Source: Acidimicrobiia bacterium
GTDB lineage: Bacteria > Actinomycetota > Acidimicrobiia > Spongiisociales > ZC4RG35
Direction of reading: 5' to 3'
Length of the DNA: 6,176 bases
Assembly: GCA_003230435.1 (NCBI GenBank)
Contig: QIDW01000034.1
Span: 1-6,176 of the forward strand
Shown: piece after piece, positions 1-5,559 of the stretch
Layout: each line of letters starts with the position of its first letter
Position numbering within the stretch: position 1 is the first letter of the stretch
The notes under the pieces: generated by a model
The model's input: only the letters and a program-made list of their open reading frames with translations
What the model was told of the DNA's origin: nothing
Database searches by the model: none
Position numbers and translations under genes: made by a program

Positions 1-408
1 GCGGAGGAATAGAGCGATTCCCAGGAAGGCAGCGAGCGTGGTGAGCCCACCAACCAACGCTGCTCCCAGCCCCATCCAGAATGTCAGTTCTTCTGCGAAC
101 AGCGCATTCACCAGGGGCAGCGATACGAGTGCGGCGGCCGCCGCTGCGACGAGTCCCCGAATCAGTGATGGGACAAGCTGGCGAACCGCGTTCCAACCGG
201 CATCGTAGCCCCACGCGACAAGCATGCCGAGCGCGTAACCCGTCACCACCAAAGTCGAGGCAAGCGCGAAACCCTTGACTCCGTATAGCGAATAGAGGCC
301 CAGCCAGGAAGGGATTGCTATCAGCGTGAAGACGGTCCCGATCAACACCGGCGTCCACATCTTCCGTTTTGCATAGAAGTGTCTGGCAAGAATCTGGTGG
401 AGTCCCCC
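1..408 (-). pseudogene. murJ: MurJ-like flippase, C-terminal part in shifted frame, cut by window edge
   Basis: Read from 408 down to 1 in the frame whose codons start at positions divisible by three, the minus strand is open to the window edge. It begins GLHQILARHFYAKRKMWTPV, the expected MurJ continuation after the 'IPA' of the preceding frame (family pattern: small residue, GL, Q, LAR, FYA, then TPV). Hydrophobic stretches follow, including IGTVFTLIAIPSWL, FALASTLVVT and GLVAAAAAALVSLPLVNALF. Adding one base near the G run at 408-404 joins both parts into about 499 residues with no stop yet, close to the usual 500-550 for the family. This is either a recent frameshift or a base-calling error in a homopolymer. 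The fragment has no start of its own that I would trust. The gene's end lies outside the window. Confidence 0.8.
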
Positions 409-1496
409 GCCGGGATCGAGAATGCGTAGATCGTAAGCAGACTGGCGACAAGGGCTGAATCCTCGGCAGAGAAAGCTCCGTACTGGTACAAGAGACGCAC
501 CAGCGGTCGTGCGAGAACTATGAGAGCAGCCGTGGCTCCAAATGCGATGAAGATTGTGTTGCGGGCGGCCCGACCAGTTGTTGCCACGAGCCCATCGTGA
601 TCATCCTTCGCGGCCAGCCGGGCCAGGAACGGGTAAGCGGCGACTCCAGCCGCCTGTGCGATGACACCGACGGGAACCATGTTCAGCTGTCTAGCGAAGG
701 CCAACGCCGAGGTCGCGCCTTCCTCGACCTGGCCAAAGAATCGCACGAACTGCTCGTCGAGCACGGCCACCGACTGCCCGATCATCAGCGGTAGCGCAAG
801 AATCAGATACTCCCCGACGGACGACTCGCCCCTGACCGGCCGCATGAGCCAGGTGCTGGTGCGGCGAGCTCCTATCCATTGCAGACCGAAGTTGCCCACG
901 GCCGAACCAACAACCGCGCCCCAGAGGAAAGACTCGGGTGAGGGATCGCCAACGGCCGCTCCGATCAAACCACCGCCGATGATTCCTGCGTTATAGACAA
1001 GAGGGGCGAGAGCCGGGTATACGAACCGTCGATGGGTGTATTGAACTGCCATAAGCAGGGCTCCCACCACCAGGAACACCTGGGCAGGCAGAACGAGGCG
1101 CGTCAATGAAACCAACCGGTCGTGATTCTCAACGACCTCGGGGAAGGCCAGCGTGACGAGCTGGTCGGCGAAAACCCACATCAGGACGGTGAGGGCAACA
1201 ATTCCAACCCCGACAAACCGGAACACAGAGGTGAACGCCCTGCTGGCCGCGTCCGGATCGCCTCGCTCGAGGTGACGACTGAGTATTGGGATCAGCGTTA
1301 TCGCCAGATATGCGCCGGCCAACAGATAGTTGAGGAAGTCGGGGATTGTGAAGGCCTGCCTGTAGAGGTCACCCTCGGAGTTGACACCGATCAGCCCCGC
1401 AAGCAGCGCTTCCCGGCCGAGACCAAGGATGCGGGATAACAAGACGCTCGCGGCTACGACCGCAGCAGCGGCCCCCATGCGGAGCGGGCGGCTCAT
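342..1496 (-). CDS. murJ: MurJ-like lipid II flippase, N-terminal part, frame broken near 404-408
   Basis: This is the N-terminal three quarters of a MurJ/MviN-type transporter (MOP superfamily), an inner-membrane protein that flips lipid II outward for peptidoglycan synthesis. The reading frame gives 384 residues. It opens with a hydrophobic helix and the family signature SRILGLGRE (21-29), and hydrophobic segments follow throughout. Later landmarks are PALAPLVYNAGIIGG (about 161-175) and FARQL (about 267-271), whose Arg matches the essential R270 of E. coli MurJ. The arginines matching E. coli R18 and R24 are R22 and R28, and D43 matches D39. After Gly364 the family resemblance stops and an unrelated 20-residue tail runs to a stop. 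The true continuation is in another frame (see the 1-408 entry). The ATG overlaps the stop of the upstream PHP gene as ATGA, with purine-rich AAAGGGGAC just before it, which supports this start and translational coupling. Divergent MurJ-like paralogues exist, so lipid II as substrate is inferred. Confidence 0.85.
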   Translation of the reverse strand: MSRPLRMGAAAAVVAASVLLSRILGLGREALLAGLIGVNSEGDLYRQAFTIPDFLNYLLAGAYLAITLIPILSRHLERGDPDAASRAFTSVFRFVGVGIVALTVLMWVFADQLVTLAFPEVVENHDRLVSLTRLVLPAQVFLVVGALLMAVQYTHRRFVYPALAPLVYNAGIIGGGLIGAAVGDPSPESFLWGAVVGSAVGNFGLQWIGARRTSTWLMRPVRGESSVGEYLILALPLMIGQSVAVLDEQFVRFFGQVEEGATSALAFARQLNMVPVGVIAQAAGVAAYPFLARLAAKDDHDGLVATTGRAARNTIFIAFGATAALIVLARPLVRLLYQYGAFSAEDSALVASLLTIYAFSIPAGDSTRFLPDTSMQNGRCGRRC

Positions 1497-2341
1497 GTCC
1501 CCTTTGCGTGGCTCCGCAACTCGTCGACCGTCGAGTCGGGTACCACGAGGTCGCCATAGCCTGAACCGACGTCGAGACCCTCCTTGTAGGTTCCGTGATA
1601 GTCGCTACCACCCGAAGGAATGAGCCCAAAGCGGCGAGCCAGGTCGGCATAACCCTCCCTCTCATGGCGGTGGTAGCTGGAATAGATCGCCTCAAGACCG
1701 ACGAGACCTGCCTCCCGAAGCCGATTGAGCATGTCGGCCATGTCGGAGGCACGGCTGATTCCGAGGGTGTGAGGATGGGCCAGGACGGGCACGGCTCCCG
1801 ATTGTCGCGCCAGGGCGATGCCTTCCTCAGGATTGAGTCGCGGTCTCCCCACATAGGCAGGCTTGCCGGTGCCGAGCCATTCTTCGAAGGCGGCCCCAAG
1901 ATCCGGCACGTACCCCTTACTGACCATGACCGCGGCGATGTGCGGTCTTCCCACACTTCCGTCCCCGGCTTCTTCGTGAATCTCAGAGATGTCGATCGGC
2001 ATCCCAGAGTCGGTGAGGATCTTCACGATCCGCTCATTGCGTTGTTCCCGGCCGCCCTGGAGTTTTCCCAGCCTGTCCTGAAGAGGGCCGGGTCCGGGCT
2101 CCAACCAAAGAACCACTAGATGCATGCCACCGGCGTCGTATTCGAGTGACAACTCGGTCCCCGGGATGAGCTCGAGGCCCGTCCCCGTTGCGGCGCTTCT
2201 CGCGTCGGCGACACCTGCTTGGGTGTCGTGATCGGTCAGAGCGAGAGCGGTGAGGCCCTTTTCAAGGGCGAGCTCCACGAGGCGGGTTGGTTTGTCAGAA
2301 CCATCGGAGGCAATGGAGTGGGAGTGAAGATCTACGGCCAT
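1493..2341 (-). CDS. PHP-domain metal-dependent phosphoesterase (TrpH/YciV-like)
   Basis: This 282-residue PHP-family hydrolase resembles the TrpH/YciV group (COG0613), whose characterised members act on nucleoside 3',5'-bisphosphates or short RNA 5' ends using a multi-metal site. All expected metal ligands are visible: DLHSHS (His6, His8), SDGS (Asp13), TDHD (Asp37, His38, Asp39), GTELS (Glu63), His74, GRPHIA (His134), AHPH (His189 and 191) and the closing GSDYHG (Asp247, His249). The insert between the GRPHIA and AHPH motifs is typical of this group. There is no signal peptide or membrane segment, so it should be cytoplasmic. The start fits because the HSHS motif lies only five residues in. 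The gene begins 35 bases after the cyclophilin stop and its TGA overlaps the flippase ATG by four bases, so it is mid-operon. The family assignment is strong. The exact substrate cannot be read from the sequence, and a link to cell-wall metabolism would rest on gene order only. Confidence 0.9.
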   Translation of the reverse strand: MAVDLHSHSIASDGSDKPTRLVELALEKGLTALALTDHDTQAGVADARSAATGTGLELIPGTELSLEYDAGGMHLVVLWLEPGPGPLQDRLGKLQGGREQRNERIVKILTDSGMPIDISEIHEEAGDGSVGRPHIAAVMVSKGYVPDLGAAFEEWLGTGKPAYVGRPRLNPEEGIALARQSGAVPVLAHPHTLGISRASDMADMLNRLREAGLVGLEAIYSSYHRHEREGYADLARRFGLIPSGGSDYHGTYKEGLDVGSGYGDLVVPDSTVDELRSHAKGT

Positions 2342-2376
2342 GGGCTAGTCAGCCCCGATGATGGCTGCCGGGACCG

Positions 2377-3168
2377 TCAAGAATCGGTTACGTCGATGGT
2401 TACCGACTCGATGTACACCGTCTCGAGCGGCAGGCTCTCCTCGCGCGAACCCGGCGAAACCCCCTTCGGGACTTCTGCGATTCTCTCCAGCGCATCCTGG
2501 CCAGACACCACCTTGCCGAGGACGTTGAAGCTGGGCGTAAGAAAACGAGCATCGTCCCCTATGACGAAGAAGAACTGCGAGCCGGTGCTTCCGGCGCCAC
2601 GGTTCGCCATTGCAACGAAGCCCGTTTCGTAGACGAAGTCGGGGCTGGTTGGGAACTCGTCGGCGATGGCGTACCCGGGTCCACCAGTCCCGTTCGCTTC
2701 GGGATCGCCTCCCTGGATTACGAATGCCTCGACGATGCGGTGAAACACCTGGCCGTCGAAGAACCCTTCACGGGCTAGAAACACAAAGGAGTTCACAGTC
2801 TCTGGGGAGCTCGCGGGATCGAGTTCCATGACGATTTCCCCACACGACGTGGCCAAAGTGGCAGTCACGTTGCTGGTTGCGGTGACGTCGCTTTGCGGCT
2901 CGAACGCCTCGAACGACATGATCTGCTCAGGCGGAGGCTGATCAGCTCCGCACGCTGTCGGCTGAGAGCGGAAACCCTCATACGACCCTGGCAGTTCGGT
3001 GCTGTCGCCAGAGAAGACCCCACTGAGGGCGAAGACTGTCACCACTACAACTCCAAACCCCAGCGCAGTCAAGAGGCGTCGTCCTAGCTCTTTGCGAGCT
3101 GCCTGCTTCTTTTCGGTCTCGCGTTTTGCGGCGCGCTGTTCTTTCTGGCGTTGTCTCCTGTCGGACAT
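2377..3168 (-). CDS. Membrane-anchored cyclophilin-type peptidyl-prolyl cis-trans isomerase
   Basis: This 263-residue protein has three parts: a highly charged N-terminus (1-31, rich in Lys, Arg, Glu, Gln, probably helical), one membrane segment (about 32-52, LLTALGFGVVVVTVFALSG), and a Ser/Thr-rich linker leading to a cyclophilin domain (about 100-260). The positive-inside rule puts the isomerase domain outside the membrane, where it would help extracytoplasmic proteins fold. Cyclophilin motifs are clear: VFHRI (catalytic Arg144), FVIQGGD (149-155), FVAMANRG (184-191), SQFFF (197-201) and NVLGKVVSG (215-223). The positions of human CypA Trp121 and His126 appear as Phe209 and Phe214, a change I associate with bacterial extracytoplasmic members of the family. 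There is no obvious Shine-Dalgarno before the ATG. It is the first gene of the leftward group and is divergent from lysC across 86 bases. The family call is firm; client proteins are unknown. Confidence 0.9.
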   Translation of the reverse strand: MSDRRQRQKEQRAAKRETEKKQAARKELGRRLLTALGFGVVVVTVFALSGVFSGDSTELPGSYEGFRSQPTACGADQPPPEQIMSFEAFEPQSDVTATSNVTATLATSCGEIVMELDPASSPETVNSFVFLAREGFFDGQVFHRIVEAFVIQGGDPEANGTGGPGYAIADEFPTSPDFVYETGFVAMANRGAGSTGSQFFFVIGDDARFLTPSFNVLGKVVSGQDALERIAEVPKGVSPGSREESLPLETVYIESVTIDVTDS

Positions 3169-3254
3169 GGCTGCGCGACTCTAGGCTTGGTTCTTGCCCA
3201 ATCACCCAGGTTATGTTTCGTGTTGGGCGACTCAACCCCCAAACTGTGGGTGTC
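3169..3254. promoter_or_regulatory. Divergent promoter region between cyclophilin and lysC, with an inverted repeat
   Basis: These 86 bases separate two divergent genes and must carry at least the start signals of lysC-asd, and probably those of the leftward group. A -10-like TATGTT (3212-3217) faces lysC but has no convincing -35; TTGGTT at 3187-3192 would need a 19-base spacer. Arms GCCCAA (3196-3201) and TTGGGC (3223-3228) are exact inverse complements flanking that -10-like box, and the similarity extends weakly beyond the six bases (TTGCCCAATCAC against TCGCCCAACACG). This could be an operator, but six-base arms can arise by chance. I see no riboswitch: there is no room for a lysine riboswitch. 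Confidence 0.35.
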
Positions 3255-4235
3255 ATGTCGGTAGTTGTGCAGAAGTACGGCGGATCCTCAGTGGCCGACT
3301 CGTCCCGCATCCAGGCGGTGGCGGATCGCGTCCGGGATAGGCACGCGTCCGGGCACAACCTCGTTGTCGTTGTTTCGGCCATGGGCCAAACCACCGATCG
3401 TCTGGTTTCGCTTGCTTCTGAGATCACTTCGAATCCCACACCGCGCGAGATGGACATGCTTCTGACGGCAGGTGAACGAATCACCATGGCGCTTCTCGCC
3501 ATGGCCCTACATGACCGCGGTATCGACGCCGTCAGCTACACCGGATCGCAGGCGGGCATCCTCACCGACTCCTCCCATGGTGAAGCACGAATAACGGGCA
3601 TAACCGCGGAGCGGGTCAAGGAGTCCATTTCTGAGGGCAAAGTGGTCATCGTTGCCGGCTTTCAGGGAGTAGATCCTGACAGCCGCGAGATCACGACACT
3701 TGGTCGGGGCGGATCGGATACAACCGCCGTGGCGCTCGCCGCGAGTCTCGATGCCGAGGCCTGCGAGATCCTCACCGATGTCGAAGGGGTGTTTAGCGCT
3801 GACCCCAGAGTGGTTCCGGATGCACAGAGACTCGAGGAGGTCAGTTATGAGGACATGCTTGTCTTGGCTGGGGGCGGTGCGTCGATCCTCATGCCACACT
3901 CCGTCGAACACGCGCGGGCCAACGGGGTTCGCGTTCACGTGAGATCCTCGTTCACCGATGAGCCGGGTACTTGGGTGGTAGCAGATACACCCGGACGAGA
4001 TGTGGTCGGGATCGCCACCGATTCCGAAGGTGGAACTGGCGTGATCACGATCGTCGGAAGCGGAGCAGCGCAAGTTGCCACGAGGGTCGAAAGCGCCCTT
4101 CACGACGCGGGCATCTCGTCGTCTGTCTCGGGCAGGGGGGATCGATTCGCACGTCTTGAAGTTTCCGTCGAACGAATCGATGATGCTGTTCGTTCTGCTC
4201 ATGACGAGTTGTTCAGATCGGAGACCACACCTTGA
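3255..4235 (+). CDS. lysC: Aspartate kinase, short form with a single apparent ACT domain
   Basis: This enzyme phosphorylates aspartate to 4-aspartyl phosphate, the entry step to lysine/diaminopimelate, threonine and methionine. The frame is open further upstream, but ATG 3255 is chosen because the conserved N-terminus QKYGGSS (6-12) follows at once, giving 326 residues. Kinase motifs are present: Lys7, SAMG (41-44), GERIT (73-77, Glu74), FQG (136-138), TTLGRGGSDTTA (147-158), TDVEGVFSADPR (174-185) and VHVRSSFTDEPGTWV (227-241). The actinobacterial enzyme is about 421 residues with two ACT domains. Here the part after the kinase domain (about 250-322) fits only one, and its VITIVGSG and final helix resemble the second. 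The motif usually read as GAKVL followed by Arg is GASILMPHSVE, so Lys is replaced by Ser210 and Arg by His215. Feedback control is therefore likely unusual. The stop overlaps the asd start by four bases. Family assignment is secure; the regulation is inferred. Confidence 0.92.
   Translation: MSVVVQKYGGSSVADSSRIQAVADRVRDRHASGHNLVVVVSAMGQTTDRLVSLASEITSNPTPREMDMLLTAGERITMALLAMALHDRGIDAVSYTGSQAGILTDSSHGEARITGITAERVKESISEGKVVIVAGFQGVDPDSREITTLGRGGSDTTAVALAASLDAEACEILTDVEGVFSADPRVVPDAQRLEEVSYEDMLVLAGGGASILMPHSVEHARANGVRVHVRSSFTDEPGTWVVADTPGRDVVGIATDSEGGTGVITIVGSGAAQVATRVESALHDAGISSSVSGRGDRFARLEVSVERIDDAVRSAHDELFRSETTP
4220..4224 (+). promoter_or_regulatory. Shine-Dalgarno GGAGA supporting the TTG start of asd
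   Basis: GGAGA lies inside the end of lysC, seven bases before the TTG at 4232. The spacing is ideal and supports TTG as the true start, since the conserved nucleotide-binding motif GATGAVG begins only eight residues later. It also shows that asd has its own ribosome site in addition to coupling through the TTGA overlap. Confidence 0.65.
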
Positions 4236-5239
4236 CCAAGGTCGCCATTGTTGGCGCCACCGGCGCTGTGGGGAGGACCATGCTCTCCATCCTGGAGGAG
4301 CGGGACGTTCTGGCGTCGAACATCAGGTTGATGGCGTCGCATCGCTCGGCTGGGCAAACCATCTCGACTCGATGGGGCGACATTGAGGTGGAAGATCTGG
4401 CTATGGCCGATCCATCAGGAATCGACATCGCCCTCTTCTCAGCCGGAGGCGACCGATCGCTAGAGCACGCCAGACGGTTTGTCGAGAGTGGATCGCTGGT
4501 GATCGACAACTCGTCGGCGTTCCGGATGGACCCGGACGTTCCTTTGGTGGTAGCGCAAGTGAACGATGAGGCGGCCGGGCAGCACAAGGGCATCATCGCC
4601 AATCCCAACTGCACGACCATGACCCTGATGATGGCCGCCGGCCCGTTACACGAGGCTGCGGGCCTCAGTTCAATCGTGGCGGCGTCGTATCAGTCGGTCT
4701 CCGGTTCGGGCCAGCATGGAGTTGAGGAGTTGGTGAGCCAGAACCGGCGTCTGGAATCCGGTCTCGAAGAGATGATGCAAGGGGGATGGACCGATCCGGA
4801 GCCTGAGTTGTATGAGCGGCCGATTGGCTACAACGTCCTCCCTTTTGCCGGATCGGAAGTCGACGGCGGTTACACGGACGAGGAGATGAAGTTGGTGCGC
4901 GAGTCTCGCAAGATTCTGGACATTCCCGATTTGGCGGTGGAGCCGACCTGCGTGCGGGTGCCGGTGCTTGTGGGACACGGTCTAGCGGCGACCCTCCGTT
5001 TCGAGAGACCGCTGAATGCCGACGAGGCTGCATCGATTCTCGGCTCGGCGCCAGGGTTGTCTGTCTGGAAGGACATGACGCCCACCCCCCTGGACAGCGC
5101 AGGCCTCGATGACGTGCTGGTCGGGCGGGTTAGAGAGACTCTGGGTGAGCCAGGCGGAATCAATCTTTGGGTTGTGGGAGACAATTTGCGTAAAGGTGCT
5201 GCTTTGAACGCAGTCCAGATCGCCGAACTACTCGTTTAG
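4232..5239 (+). CDS. asd: Aspartate-semialdehyde dehydrogenase
   Basis: This cytoplasmic enzyme reduces 4-aspartyl phosphate with NADPH to aspartate semialdehyde, the branch-point metabolite for diaminopimelate/lysine and homoserine. The 335 residues match the family length. Visible landmarks are the Rossmann motif GATGAVG (8-14), FSAGGDRS (69-76), VIDNSSAFR (90-98), catalytic Cys127 in IIANPNCTT (121-129), SYQSVSGSGQHG (152-163), YNVLPFAGSEVDGGYTDEE (200-218), Arg242 and the active-site His249 in VRVPVLVGHG (241-250), and the closing DNLRKGAALNAVQIAELL (317-334). The start is TTG at 4232; no ATG lies before the GATGAVG motif in this frame. It overlaps lysC by four bases (TTGA), so substrate-producing and substrate-consuming enzymes are translated together. 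All catalytic residues are present and nothing suggests loss of function. Confidence 0.96.
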   Translation: MTKVAIVGATGAVGRTMLSILEERDVLASNIRLMASHRSAGQTISTRWGDIEVEDLAMADPSGIDIALFSAGGDRSLEHARRFVESGSLVIDNSSAFRMDPDVPLVVAQVNDEAAGQHKGIIANPNCTTMTLMMAAGPLHEAAGLSSIVAASYQSVSGSGQHGVEELVSQNRRLESGLEEMMQGGWTDPEPELYERPIGYNVLPFAGSEVDGGYTDEEMKLVRESRKILDIPDLAVEPTCVRVPVLVGHGLAATLRFERPLNADEAASILGSAPGLSVWKDMTPTPLDSAGLDDVLVGRVRETLGEPGGINLWVVGDNLRKGAALNAVQIAELLV

Positions 5240-5256
5240 GTTCGATTCACCGAGTG

Positions 5257-5277
5257 GGCGTCCCATCGGACGACGCC
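5257..5277 (+). promoter_or_regulatory. Small hairpin plus -10-like box between asd and tRNA-Pro
   Basis: GGCGTC (5257-5262) and GACGCC (5272-5277) form a six-base-pair stem 17 bases after the asd stop. It has no T-rich tail, so it is at most a weak terminator of lysC-asd. Immediately after it, TAGCAT (5278-5283) resembles a -10 box 11 bases before the tRNA start, which would suit a tRNA promoter, but I find no good -35. Both readings are tentative. Confidence 0.3.
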
Positions 5278-5294
5278 TAGCATTGTGAACCAAT

Positions 5295-5368
5295 CGGGAC
5301 GTAGCGCAGCTTGGTAGCGCGCAGCGTTCGGGACGCTGAGGTCGTGGGTTCGAATCCCGCCGTCCCGA
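5295..5368 (+). tRNA. tRNA-Pro (anticodon CGG)
   Basis: A full cloverleaf of 74 bases can be drawn. The acceptor CGGGACG (5295-5301) pairs with CGTCCCG (5361-5367). The D stem is GCGC/GCGC (5304-5307 with 5317-5320) around a loop containing TTGGTA. The anticodon stem CAGCG/CGCTG (5322-5326 with 5334-5338) encloses TTCGGGA, so the anticodon at 5329-5331 is CGG, which reads proline codon CCG. The T stem GTGGG/CCCGC has one G-T pair and the loop TTCGAAT. Discriminator A5368 and the C1-G72 pair are characteristic of bacterial proline tRNAs and support the identity. CCA is not encoded (CTC follows) and must be added by nucleotidyltransferase. Confidence 0.97.
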
Positions 5369-5373
5369 CTCAG

Positions 5374-5417
5374 AAACACCAGGTCAGGGCCGTCCGTAAG
5401 GGCGGCCCATGGTGTTT
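5374..5417 (+). terminator. Nested hairpin terminator after tRNA-Pro
   Basis: Two stacked stems share one axis. The outer is AAACACCA (5374-5381) with TGGTGTTT (5410-5417), all eight pairs matching. The inner is GGGCCGTCC (5387-5395) with GGGCGGCCC (5400-5408), nine pairs including one G-T, around the loop GTAA (5396-5399). It begins five bases after the tRNA end, so it most likely terminates tRNA transcription. The downstream TTTGATTC holds few T residues beyond those in the stem, but the AAA...TTT outer arm is typical of bidirectional terminators, so it may also stop leftward transcription from the NYN gene. Confidence 0.8.
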
Positions 5418-5427
5418 GATTCGATTC

Positions 5428-5449
5428 CATCGCGCGTCCATCGCGCGTC
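5428..5449. repeat. Two tandem copies of an 11-base unit
   Basis: CATCGCGCGTC occurs at 5428-5438 and again, identical, at 5439-5449. Only two copies are present and the third position onward diverges (AGGCGAG). It is probably a local duplication by slippage. Being non-coding, it has no evident role. Confidence 0.7.
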
Positions 5450-5510
5450 AGGCGAGATCAGCTGCACCGCTCTTATCAGCTGTCAAGGGGTCTGGCGCCA
5501 CGAAGGGGGG

Positions 5511-5541
5511 CAGTGCAGGCTTCCGGTTGGGCTTGCCACTG
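5511..5541 (-). terminator. Possible terminator hairpin downstream of the NYN gene
   Basis: CAGTG-CAGGC (5511-5520) can pair with GCTTG-C-CACTG (5531-5541), ten pairs with one bulged C and one G-T pair, around a ten-base loop. It starts 18 bases beyond the NYN stop codon on the minus strand, a normal terminator position. There is no T-rich run after it on that strand (CCCCCC follows), so intrinsic termination is doubtful; 3'-end stabilisation is the alternative. Confidence 0.35.
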
Positions 5542-5559
5542 GATCCTCCATAATGCTCT

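Larger units (their letters stand above)
5418..5559. other. Intergenic stretch without a recognisable gene
   Basis: Short open frames cross this stretch, but none has a ribosome site or resembles a known protein. It contains an 11-base tandem duplication (5428-5449) and a bulged hairpin (5511-5541), listed separately. It lies between the tRNA terminator and the stop of the convergent NYN gene, so it is a 3'-to-3' spacer where no promoter is required. Confidence 0.6.

Noticed and set aside
81..278. Small plus-strand open frame near the left edge
   Set aside because: The opposite strand is open and reads as the MurJ C-terminal part with membrane segments; the plus frame is an arginine/proline-rich shadow.
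1595..2119. Plus-strand open frame opposite the PHP gene
   Set aside because: It lies entirely opposite a gene with intact metal-binding motifs, and its protein has no coherent hydrophobic pattern or known motif.
3126..3254. Upstream extension of the lysC frame to an ATG at 3126
   Set aside because: It would overlap the start of the divergent cyclophilin gene, adds 43 residues with no family similarity, and the conserved kinase N-terminus begins right after the ATG at 3255.
3507..4202. Long open frame on the minus strand opposite lysC
   Set aside because: It is the complement of a well-conserved coding gene, has no recognisable domain, and its openness reflects the codon bias of lysC.
5239..5250. 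GGTTCGATTCACC upstream of the tRNA, resembling a T arm (a tRNA remnant or attachment site)
   Set aside because: The flanking bases do not pair into a T stem, and no matching copy of the tRNA-Pro 3' end was found elsewhere in the window.
5311..5553. Open frame running through tRNA-Pro and the spacer
   Set aside because: It starts inside the tRNA and crosses its terminator hairpin, with no ribosome site or protein similarity.
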